Source of the DNA: Casp-actino8 sp964614655
GTDB lineage: Bacteria; Actinomycetota; Acidimicrobiia; Acidimicrobiales; Ilumatobacteraceae
Length of the DNA stretch: 64,000 bases
Assembly (NCBI GenBank): GCA_964614655.1
Contig: CAZTPF010000008.1
Span: 1-64,000 of the forward strand
Direction of reading: 5' to 3'
The notes beneath the pieces were generated by a model that did not search any database, was not told the DNA's origin, and saw nothing but the letters and a program-made list of their open reading frames with translations. How positions within the stretch are numbered: the first letter of the stretch is position 1; every line of letters begins with the position of its first letter. Positions 30,506 to 37,629 of this stretch are shown piece by piece. The position numbers and the translations under genes were made by a program.

Positions 30506-32461
30506 ATGATCGGACTCTTCGAAACCGACCCGGCGGCCCGTCTCATCGTGGCCGACCCCGTGACCTCGCAGTTGGCGGCGTCGAGCGGAACGGCCCTCGG
30601 ACGGACACCCTGGGCGGCGGCCACCGCCACTCGTCGCACCGAGATCGAACAGGCCTGGTCGAGTCGCGCCACCGAGGGTTTCGACGTCGACTTCGACATC
30701 GGCGTCGACGGCACCGTCCGACGGGCCCGGGTCGTGATGTCCCCGCGTCTCGGCACCGACGGCACCTTGCTCGGCTATCTCGGCACGATGATCGTCGACG
30801 ACTCCGGCGACGACGTGCGCGACGTCGTTCGTCGCACACCCGACGTCGTGTTGTCGGTCGACGCCACAGGTCGAGTCACCTTCGCCAACGAATCGACCCG
30901 TCGACTCGTCGGCGCGGCCCGCATCGACAATCTCGCGTCGACCCTCCACGATCAACTGCCCCGTGCCCTCCTCAGGGGCGATCTCGAACACTGGCGTGGC
31001 GAGGTCGTGGTCCGCGACACGCGAGGCGACACCTCGACCCTCGACTGCACCGTCGTTCCGGCGTCCGACGGCGGATGGACGGCCTGGTGTCGAGACGTCA
31101 CGTCGTCGGCTCGTCTGCACGCCGAACTCGCCCATCAGGCGACCCACGACGCGCTGACCGGACTGCCTGCCCGACCGCTGTTCCTTCGTCGGGTCGCCGA
31201 GGCGATCGAGCGAGCCCGCATCGACGGACATCCGCTCGCTGTTCTCTACGTCGACATCGATCACCTCAAGGTCGTCAACGACACTCTCGGACACGACGAC
31301 GGCGACGAGTTCATCTCGTTGATCGGACGTCGTCTAGTGGCGAGCACTCGGCCCGACGACGTGATCGGACGGCTGGGCGGCGACGAGTTCGTGGTGCTCT
31401 GCGAACGAGTCGGCGACGAGACCAGTGCACTCGACCTCGCCGAGCGAATCATCACGGCATCCGCCGAACCCGTGGTACTGCACGGCCATCGCATCGCAAC
31501 GGGAGTGAGCATCGGTGTGGCCACGTGGAAACCGACCGACCGCTCCAGCGGGCCGAACGGTGCGCCACTCGACGTGGCCCTCGAGTTGGTGCGTCGGGCC
31601 GACACTGCGATGTACCGCGCCAAGGCTCGCGGCAAAGGACGTTGCGAATCGTTCACCGACGCCATGAGCCACGAGGCCGAACGGCGCGGCCGCCTACGCC
31701 TCGACCTCGAGCGGGCCCTCGCCGACCGCCAGTTGCGCCTCGTCTTCCAACCGATCGCCGCCCTGCACACCGGTCGTGTGGAGGCCGCCGAGGCGCTCCT
31801 TCGATGGGAGCATCCGACCGATGGTGTCCTCACCCCGGCCGACTTCGTCGATCTGGCCGAGGAGTCGGGCCTCATCGTTCCGATCGGCGACTGGGTCGTC
31901 GACGAAGCCCTACGGGTCCTCGCCTCGTGGATCGCCGACGGGCGAGCCGACCGGCATTTCCGCGTACACGTGAACGTGTCGGCGCACCAGGTGGTGGACG
32001 TCGGTTTCGTCGAAGGGCTGACCGCGGCCGTGCGGCGTCACGGACTCGTCCCGGCCAATCTCTCGATCGAGTATCCGTCCGTCGTCCTCGACGACGACGA
32101 GGCCGCCCGTACTCTTCGTTCTCTTCACCGACTCGGCTTCGTCCTGACCGTCGACGACTTCGGTGATCGCCGTTCGTCACTGTCGGATCTGCGGAACAGC
32201 ACTCCTCACTTCGTGAAACTCGCCGGGTCGTTCGTGCGTCCTCTCGACGTCGACGACCGGGACGACCCGATGGTGCGCGGTCTCGTGCAACTGGCGCACG
32301 GTCTCGACGTCTCGGTCATCGCGGCGTGGGTCGTGTCGGACCACCAGTTGCAGCGACTCCGCGCTCTCGGTTGCGACCACGTGCAGGGATTCCACGTGGC
32401 CCGACCCGTGCGGGCCGACGACTTCGATCCCGCCGCGGTGGCGACGCGCGTCGTCGGGTGA
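30506..32461 (+). CDS. GGDEF-EAL cyclic-di-GMP signalling protein with PAS-like sensor
   Basis: 651 aa, no membrane spans. Residues 1-200 look like two PAS-type modules. GGDEF 291-295 is intact with an RPDD inhibitory site at 282-285, so diguanylate cyclase activity is likely. The EAL domain (about 405-650) keeps EALLRW (429) and DDFG, but the metal-binding Glu of LEIT(E) is changed (LSIEYPS), KxDxSF reads KLAGSF, and AEGVE reads AAWVV. Phosphodiesterase activity is therefore probably lost and the domain may sense c-di-GMP. Stand-alone gene; GGGAG precedes the ATG. Confidence 0.9.
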   Translation: MIGLFETDPAARLIVADPVTSQLAASSGTALGRTPWAAATATRRTEIEQAWSSRATEGFDVDFDIGVDGTVRRARVVMSPRLGTDGTLLGYLGTMIVDDSGDDVRDVVRRTPDVVLSVDATGRVTFANESTRRLVGAARIDNLASTLHDQLPRALLRGDLEHWRGEVVVRDTRGDTSTLDCTVVPASDGGWTAWCRDVTSSARLHAELAHQATHDALTGLPARPLFLRRVAEAIERARIDGHPLAVLYVDIDHLKVVNDTLGHDDGDEFISLIGRRLVASTRPDDVIGRLGGDEFVVLCERVGDETSALDLAERIITASAEPVVLHGHRIATGVSIGVATWKPTDRSSGPNGAPLDVALELVRRADTAMYRAKARGKGRCESFTDAMSHEAERRGRLRLDLERALADRQLRLVFQPIAALHTGRVEAAEALLRWEHPTDGVLTPADFVDLAEESGLIVPIGDWVVDEALRVLASWIADGRADRHFRVHVNVSAHQVVDVGFVEGLTAAVRRHGLVPANLSIEYPSVVLDDDEAARTLRSLHRLGFVLTVDDFGDRRSSLSDLRNSTPHFVKLAGSFVRPLDVDDRDDPMVRGLVQLAHGLDVSVIAAWVVSDHQLQRLRALGCDHVQGFHVARPVRADDFDPAAVATRVVG

Positions 32462-32470
32462 CCCGACGAA

Positions 32471-33802
32471 TCAGCTGTTGATCGACACTGCGTCGAGGAC
32501 GTGGGCGAACTTCTGCTCGGCCGCCGCCCGCCGGGTGGGCACGTGTTCGATCGGCGGATCGCTCGGGCGGTAGCCCTTCAGGATCTGGCGAGCGACCGTC
32601 ACCTTGTGCACTTCGTCGGGTCCGTCGTAGATACGAGCCGCACGGGCGGCGCGATACATCGACTCGAGCGGAAGGTCGGTGGTGTAGCCGAGGCTGCCGT
32701 GGATCTGGATCGCACGGTCGATCACGTTGTAGAGAACCTTGGCCCCCCAGAACTTGATGACGCCGATCTCGACCCGCGCATCGCTGTAGTGCTTGCCGGC
32801 CTCGTGCAACTTGTCCATCTTCCACGCCGCTTGAAGAGTGAGCAGACGGGCCGCCTGCATCTCGGCGTAGCTCTCGGCGATCCAGTCCTGCACCATCTGC
32901 TTCTCGGCCAGGATGCTTCCGTGCGTGAAGCGTGTGAGCGCGCGCTCGCACAGCATGTCGAAGGCTCGACGGCTCTGGCCGAGCCACCGCATCGCGTGAT
33001 GAATGCGTCCCGGGCCGAGACGCTTCTGGGCCAGAGCGAATCCCTGTCCGATTCCCTCGGCGCCACCCACGACGTTGGCGAACGGAACGCGCACGTTGTC
33101 GTAGACGATCTCGGCGTGGCCCCCGGGCTCGCCGGTCCGATGATCGGGTTCGCCCATGGTGGGCACGTCACGGACGATGTTCACCCCGGGAGTCCGGGTG
33201 GGGACGATGATCATCGAATAGGCCTTGTAGGCGCTGGTGTCGGCGTCGCCGGTGCGGGCCATGACGATCAAGAAGTCGCTCACCGAAGCGTTCGACGAGA
33301 ACCACTTGTGTCCGTTGATCACCCACTCGTCGCCATCGCGCATGGCCGTCGTGCTGAGCAACGTCGGATCGGCGCCGGCTCCCGGTTCGGTCATGCTGAA
33401 ACACGAGCGAAGACGACCGTCGAGTAGAGGCTGCATCCACGTTTCGCGTTGTTCGGGCGTGCCGCCGACCGCCAACAGTTCGGCGTTGCCGCTGTCGGGG
33501 GCGTTGTTGCCGAAGATGCTCGGCGCGTACCCGCACTGGCCGAGGATCTCGTGCATCAGCCCGAGTTTCACCTGACCGAATCCGAGTCCGCCCATGTCGG
33601 GCGGTAGGTGGGCGGCCCAGAGGCCGCGCTTTCTCACTTCGTCCTTCAACGGCTGAGTGAGGGTTGCGAACTTCTCGCGGCCGCCCGGCGCGCGCCAGAC
33701 GTCGGCGAGTGTTTCGAGCGGAATGATCTCGTCACGCACGAACTCGCGCATCCACGCCAACTTCTCTTCGAACTCGGGCTCGGTTTCGAAATCCCAGGCC
33801 AT
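32471..33802 (-). CDS. Acyl-CoA dehydrogenase (ACAD10/11-like)
   Basis: About 443 aa. Motifs CFSMTEPGAGADPT, GDEWVINGHKWFSSNAS, ALTRFTHGSILAEKQMVQDWIAES and IQIHGSLGYTTDLPLESMYRAARAARIYDGPDEVHK. The last stretch, GPDEVHK, is typical of the ACAD10/11-like subgroup, in which the catalytic Asp or Glu sits here. It starts at ATG 33802 behind AGGGGGAG. Substrate unknown. Divergent from the rhomboid gene. Confidence 0.9.
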   Translation of the reverse strand: MAWDFETEPEFEEKLAWMREFVRDEIIPLETLADVWRAPGGREKFATLTQPLKDEVRKRGLWAAHLPPDMGGLGFGQVKLGLMHEILGQCGYAPSIFGNNAPDSGNAELLAVGGTPEQRETWMQPLLDGRLRSCFSMTEPGAGADPTLLSTTAMRDGDEWVINGHKWFSSNASVSDFLIVMARTGDADTSAYKAYSMIIVPTRTPGVNIVRDVPTMGEPDHRTGEPGGHAEIVYDNVRVPFANVVGGAEGIGQGFALAQKRLGPGRIHHAMRWLGQSRRAFDMLCERALTRFTHGSILAEKQMVQDWIAESYAEMQAARLLTLQAAWKMDKLHEAGKHYSDARVEIGVIKFWGAKVLYNVIDRAIQIHGSLGYTTDLPLESMYRAARAARIYDGPDEVHKVTVARQILKGYRPSDPPIEHVPTRRAAAEQKFAHVLDAVSINS

Positions 33803-33909
33803 GCACTCCCCCTTCGCGCTGTGGCGGACAACCGTCCCCCGACCGTTCCGACCGTAGCAATCAGGGATACCGTCTCTCGTACGGTGAACACCGACCCCCA
33901 TCACCCGTC

Positions 33910-34764
33910 ATGTCCGAGTTCCCCCCTCCCGCCGTCGCCCACTGCACACGCCATCCCGACCGGGTGACCGGCCGCTCGTGCACTCGCTGCGGAAGGCCGG
34001 CGTGCGGAGAATGCCTCGTCCAGGCGTCGGTCGGAAGTCAGTGCATCGACTGCGTCCGCCGTTCTCGGCCGTCCGCATCCACTCGTGTTCGCTACTGGAA
34101 CGCCCGCCAGTCGATCCTCGTGACCCTTGCGCTCATCGTGATCAACGTCGGCGTCTTCTTCTGGGTGGTGACCGGAGACGTGGGCGCCGCCGGCTTCGGC
34201 AGTCAGATCTCCGAGCGCGAGTTCCAACTCGGATTGAACAAGTTCATCCTGCAGATCACCGACGAGTGGTACCGACTCGTGACGGCCGGCTTTCTCCACT
34301 TCGGGATCCTCCACATCGGGATGAACATGTGGCTGCTGTATCAGCTCGGGCAGATGCTCGAACCTCCCCTCGGACGCGTGCGCTTCGGACTTCTGTACAT
34401 GGCGTCACTGCTCGGGGGTTCGCTCGGTGCTCTCGTGATCCAAGCCGACCGGGGTGGGCTCCACGGTGGCGCGTCGGGTGCCGTCTTCGGTCTGATGGCC
34501 GCCGCCGCCATCGGCATGCAGCGTCGGGGGGTGAACGTCTTCCAGACCGGTATCGGCGCCCTCCTCGTGATCAACCTCGTGTTGACGTTCACGATTCCGG
34601 GAATCTCGATCGGTGGTCACGTCGGCGGTGCGGTGGCCGGCGCGCTGTGCGGAGTCGTGATGCTCGCTCCGTCCTGGAAACCGGTGCCCGTCTGGGCCAC
34701 CTACGTCGCTCCCCTGGCCGTCGCCGTGGGCGCAGTCGTGACGAGCGTGCAAGTCGTCGGCTGA
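33910..34764 (+). CDS. Rhomboid-family intramembrane serine protease with N-terminal zinc finger
   Basis: 284 aa. Residues about 9-45 form a B-box-like zinc ribbon (CTRH...CTRCGRPACGECL...CIDC), a common actinobacterial addition. Six or seven membrane spans follow, with HIGMNMW (oxyanion His/Asn), GGASGAVFG (catalytic Ser) and IGGHVGGAVAG (catalytic His). It cleaves membrane proteins within the bilayer; substrates unknown. Candidate -10 TACGGT at 33880-33885 gives a leader of about 20 nt. Confidence 0.92.
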   Translation: MSEFPPPAVAHCTRHPDRVTGRSCTRCGRPACGECLVQASVGSQCIDCVRRSRPSASTRVRYWNARQSILVTLALIVINVGVFFWVVTGDVGAAGFGSQISEREFQLGLNKFILQITDEWYRLVTAGFLHFGILHIGMNMWLLYQLGQMLEPPLGRVRFGLLYMASLLGGSLGALVIQADRGGLHGGASGAVFGLMAAAAIGMQRRGVNVFQTGIGALLVINLVLTFTIPGISIGGHVGGAVAGALCGVVMLAPSWKPVPVWATYVAPLAVAVGAVVTSVQVVG

Positions 34765-34846
34765 CACTCGGTCGCGTCACCCCCTCGTGCCACACCCCAC
34801 CCCTACTCTCGACACGACTTCCCCGTTCCTCACGAACGGAGCTCCC

Positions 34847-35242
34847 ATGAGCATTCACCAGCCCCTGCGCGCCGGCGTCGACCCGTTGGTCGATCCGCGT
34901 GACGTCGCCGACCTGGCGGCGACTCTCATGTCGCCTCGCGACCGACTGCTGATCTTTCTCGTCGACCCTCGTCTCGTCGGGTCGGTGAGCGTGGCGGTCG
35001 ATCTCCCCCACGAAAGCGTCGCCGACCTGTTCGCACTCGTTCACGAGGCCACCCTCGGTACCGATCTTCGCGGTCTCGTCCTCGCCGAGCGCACCCCGCA
35101 ACCCCTCGATCTGACCGATCCGATCGTCGCCGAGGTACTCGATGCGCCTCGCCACGGACTCCGTCTCGACGCCTGGGTTCGCTTCGACTCGACGTCAGCG
35201 CACGACGTGTGGCCGCTGATCGGTCCTGACGCGATGTCGTAA
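34847..35242 (+). CDS. Hypothetical protein
   Basis: 131 aa from ATG 34847, preceded by ACGGAGC as a Shine-Dalgarno and by TACTCT at 34804-34809. No family recognised. It has no signal peptide or membrane span; an alpha/beta pattern is suggested by RDRLLIFLVDPRLVGSVSVAVDLP and ADLFALVHEA. The final 48 nt overlap the convergent DUF4031 gene. Confidence 0.6.
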   Translation: MSIHQPLRAGVDPLVDPRDVADLAATLMSPRDRLLIFLVDPRLVGSVSVAVDLPHESVADLFALVHEATLGTDLRGLVLAERTPQPLDLTDPIVAEVLDAPRHGLRLDAWVRFDSTSAHDVWPLIGPDAMS

Positions 35243-35479
35243 TCCGGACTCGCGCAGGATCCGCACCAATTCGCGACTCGTCACTTCTCGAGCCCCGGCT
35301 TCCACGGCACGTACTCGGTAATCGTCGGGAAGGTCGTAGTGATCGGCGTGGAACGCACGGTGAGACATTCCGAGTCCGGCTGCGAAATCGTGCAGTTCGT
35401 CGAGACTGGTGTCGCTCACCAGGTGGCACCAGCGTCGTTCACGGAACCACCAGTGCGAACCGTCGACGTAGAGAGTCAG
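35195..35479 (-). CDS. DUF4031 protein with probable CTG start
   Basis: About 94 aa. The family normally begins M-T-(V/I/L)-Y-V-D. Here LTLYVDGSHWWFRERRWCHL precedes SDTSLDELHDFAAGLGMS, so the start is read at CTG 35479; a GTG at 35419 would cut off the conserved N-terminus. GGAG lies 8 nt before the CTG. The CTG overlaps the stop of the 39-aa gene (CTGA). HYDLPDDYRVRAVEAGAREV completes the DUF4031 pattern. Function unknown. The 3' end overlaps the convergent gene by 48 nt. Confidence 0.72.
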   Translation of the reverse strand: MTLYVDGSHWWFRERRWCHLVSDTSLDELHDFAAGLGMSHRAFHADHYDLPDDYRVRAVEAGAREVTSRELVRILRESGLRHRVRTDQRPHVVR

Positions 35480-35595
35480 CGGCGACGCTCCGGACGAACA
35501 CGAACCGGAATGGGCTTCGGACGGCCGCCGAGCACTCGTGCGCCCACGCCGATTCCGACGGCGGTCGCCACGATGGTCACGATCCAGGAAGCCAC
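35476..35595 (-). CDS. 39-aa single-span membrane peptide
   Basis: Starts at GTG 35595: MASWIVTIVATAVGIGVGAR as one hydrophobic span, then a Pro/Arg-rich basic tail ending RPERRR. TAGGTT ends 6 nt before the GTG, exactly the leaderless arrangement of the larger genes, and the downstream DUF4031 gene overlaps its stop. These two facts support a real gene despite its size. Positive charge after the span suggests a cytosolic tail. Role unknown. Confidence 0.6.
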   Translation of the reverse strand: MASWIVTIVATAVGIGVGARVLGGRPKPIPVRVRPERRR

Positions 35596-35601
35596 GATCT
35601 C

Positions 35602-35607
35602 AACCTA
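35602..35607 (-). promoter_or_regulatory. -10 box of leaderless promoter for the 39-aa peptide and DUF4031 genes
   Basis: TAGGTT on the minus strand, 6 nt before the GTG at 35595. Confidence 0.55.
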
Positions 35608-35685
35608 CTCGTCCGCTCGCAGCATGACGTGGCGGACACGAAAAAGTCGCGCCAACACCGTCGATCTCAGTGTGCACAACCGATT

Positions 35686-35907
35686 TCAGTGCGCGCAGCC
35701 ACACCCTGAACCGCATCCGCCACCCGAGCGGGGGGCGGGGGCCGAGGGCGCCGGTACGCCTGCACCCACCGACGCGAACACCGACAGGAGCCGAACGGCG
35801 TTCGGATGACCGTCAGGGCACGTTGCCGGATCGTTGGCCGCCGACATCGAACGACGCTCGTCGAAGGTGACATCGCAGGTCTTGCAGCGGAACTCGTACA
35901 CGGGCAT
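35686..35907 (-). CDS. FmdB-type zinc-ribbon protein
   Basis: 73 aa. MPVYEFRCKTCDVTFDERRSM is the standard FmdB/CxxC_CxxC_SSSS ribbon start, with CPDGH as the second half (CPxC degenerate to a single Cys plus His). The C-terminus is Gly/Cys/His-rich (GGGCGSGCGCAH), a possible extra metal site. FmdB-family proteins are small regulatory or metal-binding proteins of uncertain role. The leaderless TACACT box is 7 nt before the ATG. Confidence 0.82.
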   Translation of the reverse strand: MPVYEFRCKTCDVTFDERRSMSAANDPATCPDGHPNAVRLLSVFASVGAGVPAPSAPAPRSGGGCGSGCGCAH

Positions 35908-35914
35908 GGACCCG

Positions 35915-35920
35915 AGTGTA
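35915..35920 (-). promoter_or_regulatory. -10 box of leaderless promoter for the FmdB-type gene
   Basis: TACACT on the minus strand, 7 nt before the ATG at 35907. Confidence 0.55.
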
Positions 35921-35939
35921 GATCTGGTTGACTGGTTTC

Positions 35940-36218
35940 GTGAGTTCGACCGAGATCCGCCCCGACGTCGAACTCGACGATCTCACCGAAACCGGTGAAC
36001 CCACCCGAGCTCACATCGTGAAGGTCGGCCCGGGCGAGAACGCAGCGGCCAAGATCCTGGAGGCCCGGGTGACCGGCACCCCGGTCGAGGCTTTGTGCGG
36101 CTACGTCTGGGTTCCGTCTCGCGACCCGAAGCGACTGCCGGTGTGCGAAGAGTGCAAGAACGTCTACGAGATGTACCGGGCGTTCAACGACGGTTTGCGC
36201 GACACCCCGGGCGACTGA
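35940..36218 (+). CDS. DUF3039 protein
   Basis: 92 aa from GTG 35940. AHIVKVGPGENAAAKILEARVTGTPVEALCGYVWVPSRDPKRLPVCEECKNVYEMY is the conserved actinobacterial DUF3039 block, with Cys residues in ALCGYVWVP and CEEC that may bind zinc. Function unknown. A TTGACT hexamer lies 6 nt upstream, a weak -10. Followed 18 nt later by the Nudix gene. Confidence 0.85.
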   Translation: MSSTEIRPDVELDDLTETGEPTRAHIVKVGPGENAAAKILEARVTGTPVEALCGYVWVPSRDPKRLPVCEECKNVYEMYRAFNDGLRDTPGD

Positions 36219-36236
36219 CCGCTGCGACCCGACGAC

Positions 36237-36722
36237 GTGAACGATCGACTTCGGATCCGTCCGGCCGTCCGGGCCGTCGTGCTCAGCCCCCGGCCGTCGA
36301 TCCTGCTCGTTCGCTTCGAGTTCCCGGCCGGAACTCGATGGGCCCTCCCCGGCGGCGGCCTCGAACCCGGCGAGACCCACGTGGACGCGCTTCGGCGCGA
36401 ACTGCACGAAGAGGTAGGCCTGGTCGACCACGAGATCGGCCCCCACATCTGGACGCGTGAACATCACTTCCCGTTTCTCGACGGCAACTGGGACGGTCAA
36501 CGCGAGCACATCCACCTCGTCACCATCGATCACGAGCCAGCACCCCGACCCGCCCTGTCGTGGGAGCAATTGCGCAACGAGTACCTCCACGAGATCCGAT
36601 GGTGGTCGGCCGACGAACTGAAGGTGTCCGATGCCCACTTCGTCCCGGCCGACCTGTCGACACTCCTCGACGACCTCGTCGACAACGGGCCACCCTCGAC
36701 GCCCGTGGACGTTCGTCCGTAA
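36237..36722 (+). CDS. Nudix hydrolase
   Basis: 161 aa. Nudix box GGLEPGETHVDALRRELHEEVGL (about residues 41-63) matches Gx5Ex7REUxEExGU. The HXGD-like ILLVRFEFPAGTRWALPGG start and the WWSADEL end resemble ADP-ribose or nucleotide-sugar pyrophosphatases. Substrate unknown. Start GTG 36237; no clear promoter, so it is probably co-transcribed with the DUF3039 gene. Confidence 0.88.
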   Translation: MNDRLRIRPAVRAVVLSPRPSILLVRFEFPAGTRWALPGGGLEPGETHVDALRRELHEEVGLVDHEIGPHIWTREHHFPFLDGNWDGQREHIHLVTIDHEPAPRPALSWEQLRNEYLHEIRWWSADELKVSDAHFVPADLSTLLDDLVDNGPPSTPVDVRP

Positions 36723-36750
36723 CCGTTGGTGCGTGACCGGCCCCGACTCG

Positions 36751-36756
36751 TAGAGT
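36751..36756 (+). promoter_or_regulatory. -10 box of leaderless promoter for the LysE gene
   Basis: TAGAGT with 6 nt to the GTG at 36763. Confidence 0.6.
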
Positions 36757-36762
36757 CGCTCC

Positions 36763-37544
36763 GTGCCCGACCTGTCGTCCATCGTCACTTTTGCCATTGC
36801 ATCACTCGCATTGCTCGTGATTCCCGGGCCGGCGGTGATCTACGTGCTCAACCGCAGTGTGTCGGACGGCCGCGAAGTCGGGTTTGCGGCGGTGGCCGGA
36901 CTCGAGCTCGGAAACTTCGTGCACGTCATCGCCGCATCGGTCGGACTGTCGGCGGTGCTGGCCACCTCGGCCACGGCATTCAACGCCGTCAAGTGGCTGG
37001 GAGTCGTCTACTTGGTGTTCGTCGGCATTCGAACCTTGGCGACCGTACCGAGTGCGATCGCCGGCGCGATGCCGTCGATGTCGCGGCCGCGCGCGTTCCG
37101 CCAAGGAGTCGTGGTGAACACGCTCAACCCGAAGGTCGCGCTGTTCTTCTTGTCGTATCTGCCGCAGTTCATCGATCCCGACAACGGCGCCGCCTGGTCG
37201 CAGTCGCTGATTCTCGGTTCGATCTTCGTGGCGATCGGATGCCTGACCGACGGAACGTATGCGTTCACGGCGAGTGCACTGCGACAGGTGCTGCTGTCGG
37301 GTCGAGCCCTGCCGTTCGTGCAGAGGTACGTGGCCGGAACGGTGTTCGTTGCGCTCGGTGTGATGGCCTCCACCACCTCCCGCCACTNNNNNNNNNNNNN
37401 NNNNNNNNNNNNNNNNNNNNNNNNNNNNNNNNNNNNNNNNNNNNNNNNNNNNNNNNNNNNNNNNNNNNNNNNNNNNNNNNNNNNNNNGCCGGAACGGTGT
37501 TCGTTGCGCTCGGTGTGATGGCCTCCACCACCTCCCGCCACTAA
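36763..37544 (+). CDS. LysE/RhtB-family amino-acid exporter (interrupted only by an artificial assembly gap)
   Basis: Membrane exporter with about six spans; GPAVIYVLNRSVSDGREVGFAAVAGLELGNFVH and NTLNPKVALFFLSYLPQF are the RhtB signatures. Read straight through, the protein reaches MASTTSRH just before the N run. The 55 nt before the gap are repeated exactly after it and then continue with the last two bases of a TAA stop. Removing the gap and one copy gives a normal 208-aa protein. The exported amino acid is not predictable. Confidence 0.88.
37333..37387. repeat. Left copy of the 55-nt duplicate flanking the assembly gap
   Basis: Identical to 37488-37542. A length of exactly 55 nt at the two contig ends suggests a k-mer overlap that was not merged. 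Confidence 0.9.
37388..37487. other. Assembly gap (100 N), probably artificial
   Basis: Exactly 100 N between two identical 55-nt flanks; probably no sequence is missing here. Confidence 0.9.
37488..37542. repeat. Right copy of the 55-nt duplicate flanking the assembly gap
   Basis: Identical to 37333-37387; contains the end of the LysE gene up to the first base of its stop codon. Confidence 0.9.
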
Positions 37545-37556
37545 CCCCCTTGGTGA

Positions 37557-37604
37557 TTCTGGCGGCAAAAACGTCACGTATTTCGCAGGATTCTGCCGCC
37601 AGAA
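37557..37604 (-). repeat. Hairpin repeat, copy 1 (between lysE and dnaE2)
   Basis: Perfect 11-bp arms TTCTGGCGGCA/TGCCGCCAGAA with a 26-nt loop. Its reverse complement matches copy 2 at 41002-41049: same core arms, same loop length, about 20 of 26 loop positions identical including CGTGACG. Lies between convergent genes, so it could also serve as a terminator. Confidence 0.75.
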
Positions 37605-37629
37605 AGAATCCCGAGTCAGCCTCAATGAT

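Noticed and set aside
37388..37544. Apparent frame running through the N gap that would extend or break the LysE protein
   Set aside because: The 55-nt flanks are identical, so the extension is an artefact of the unmerged overlap.
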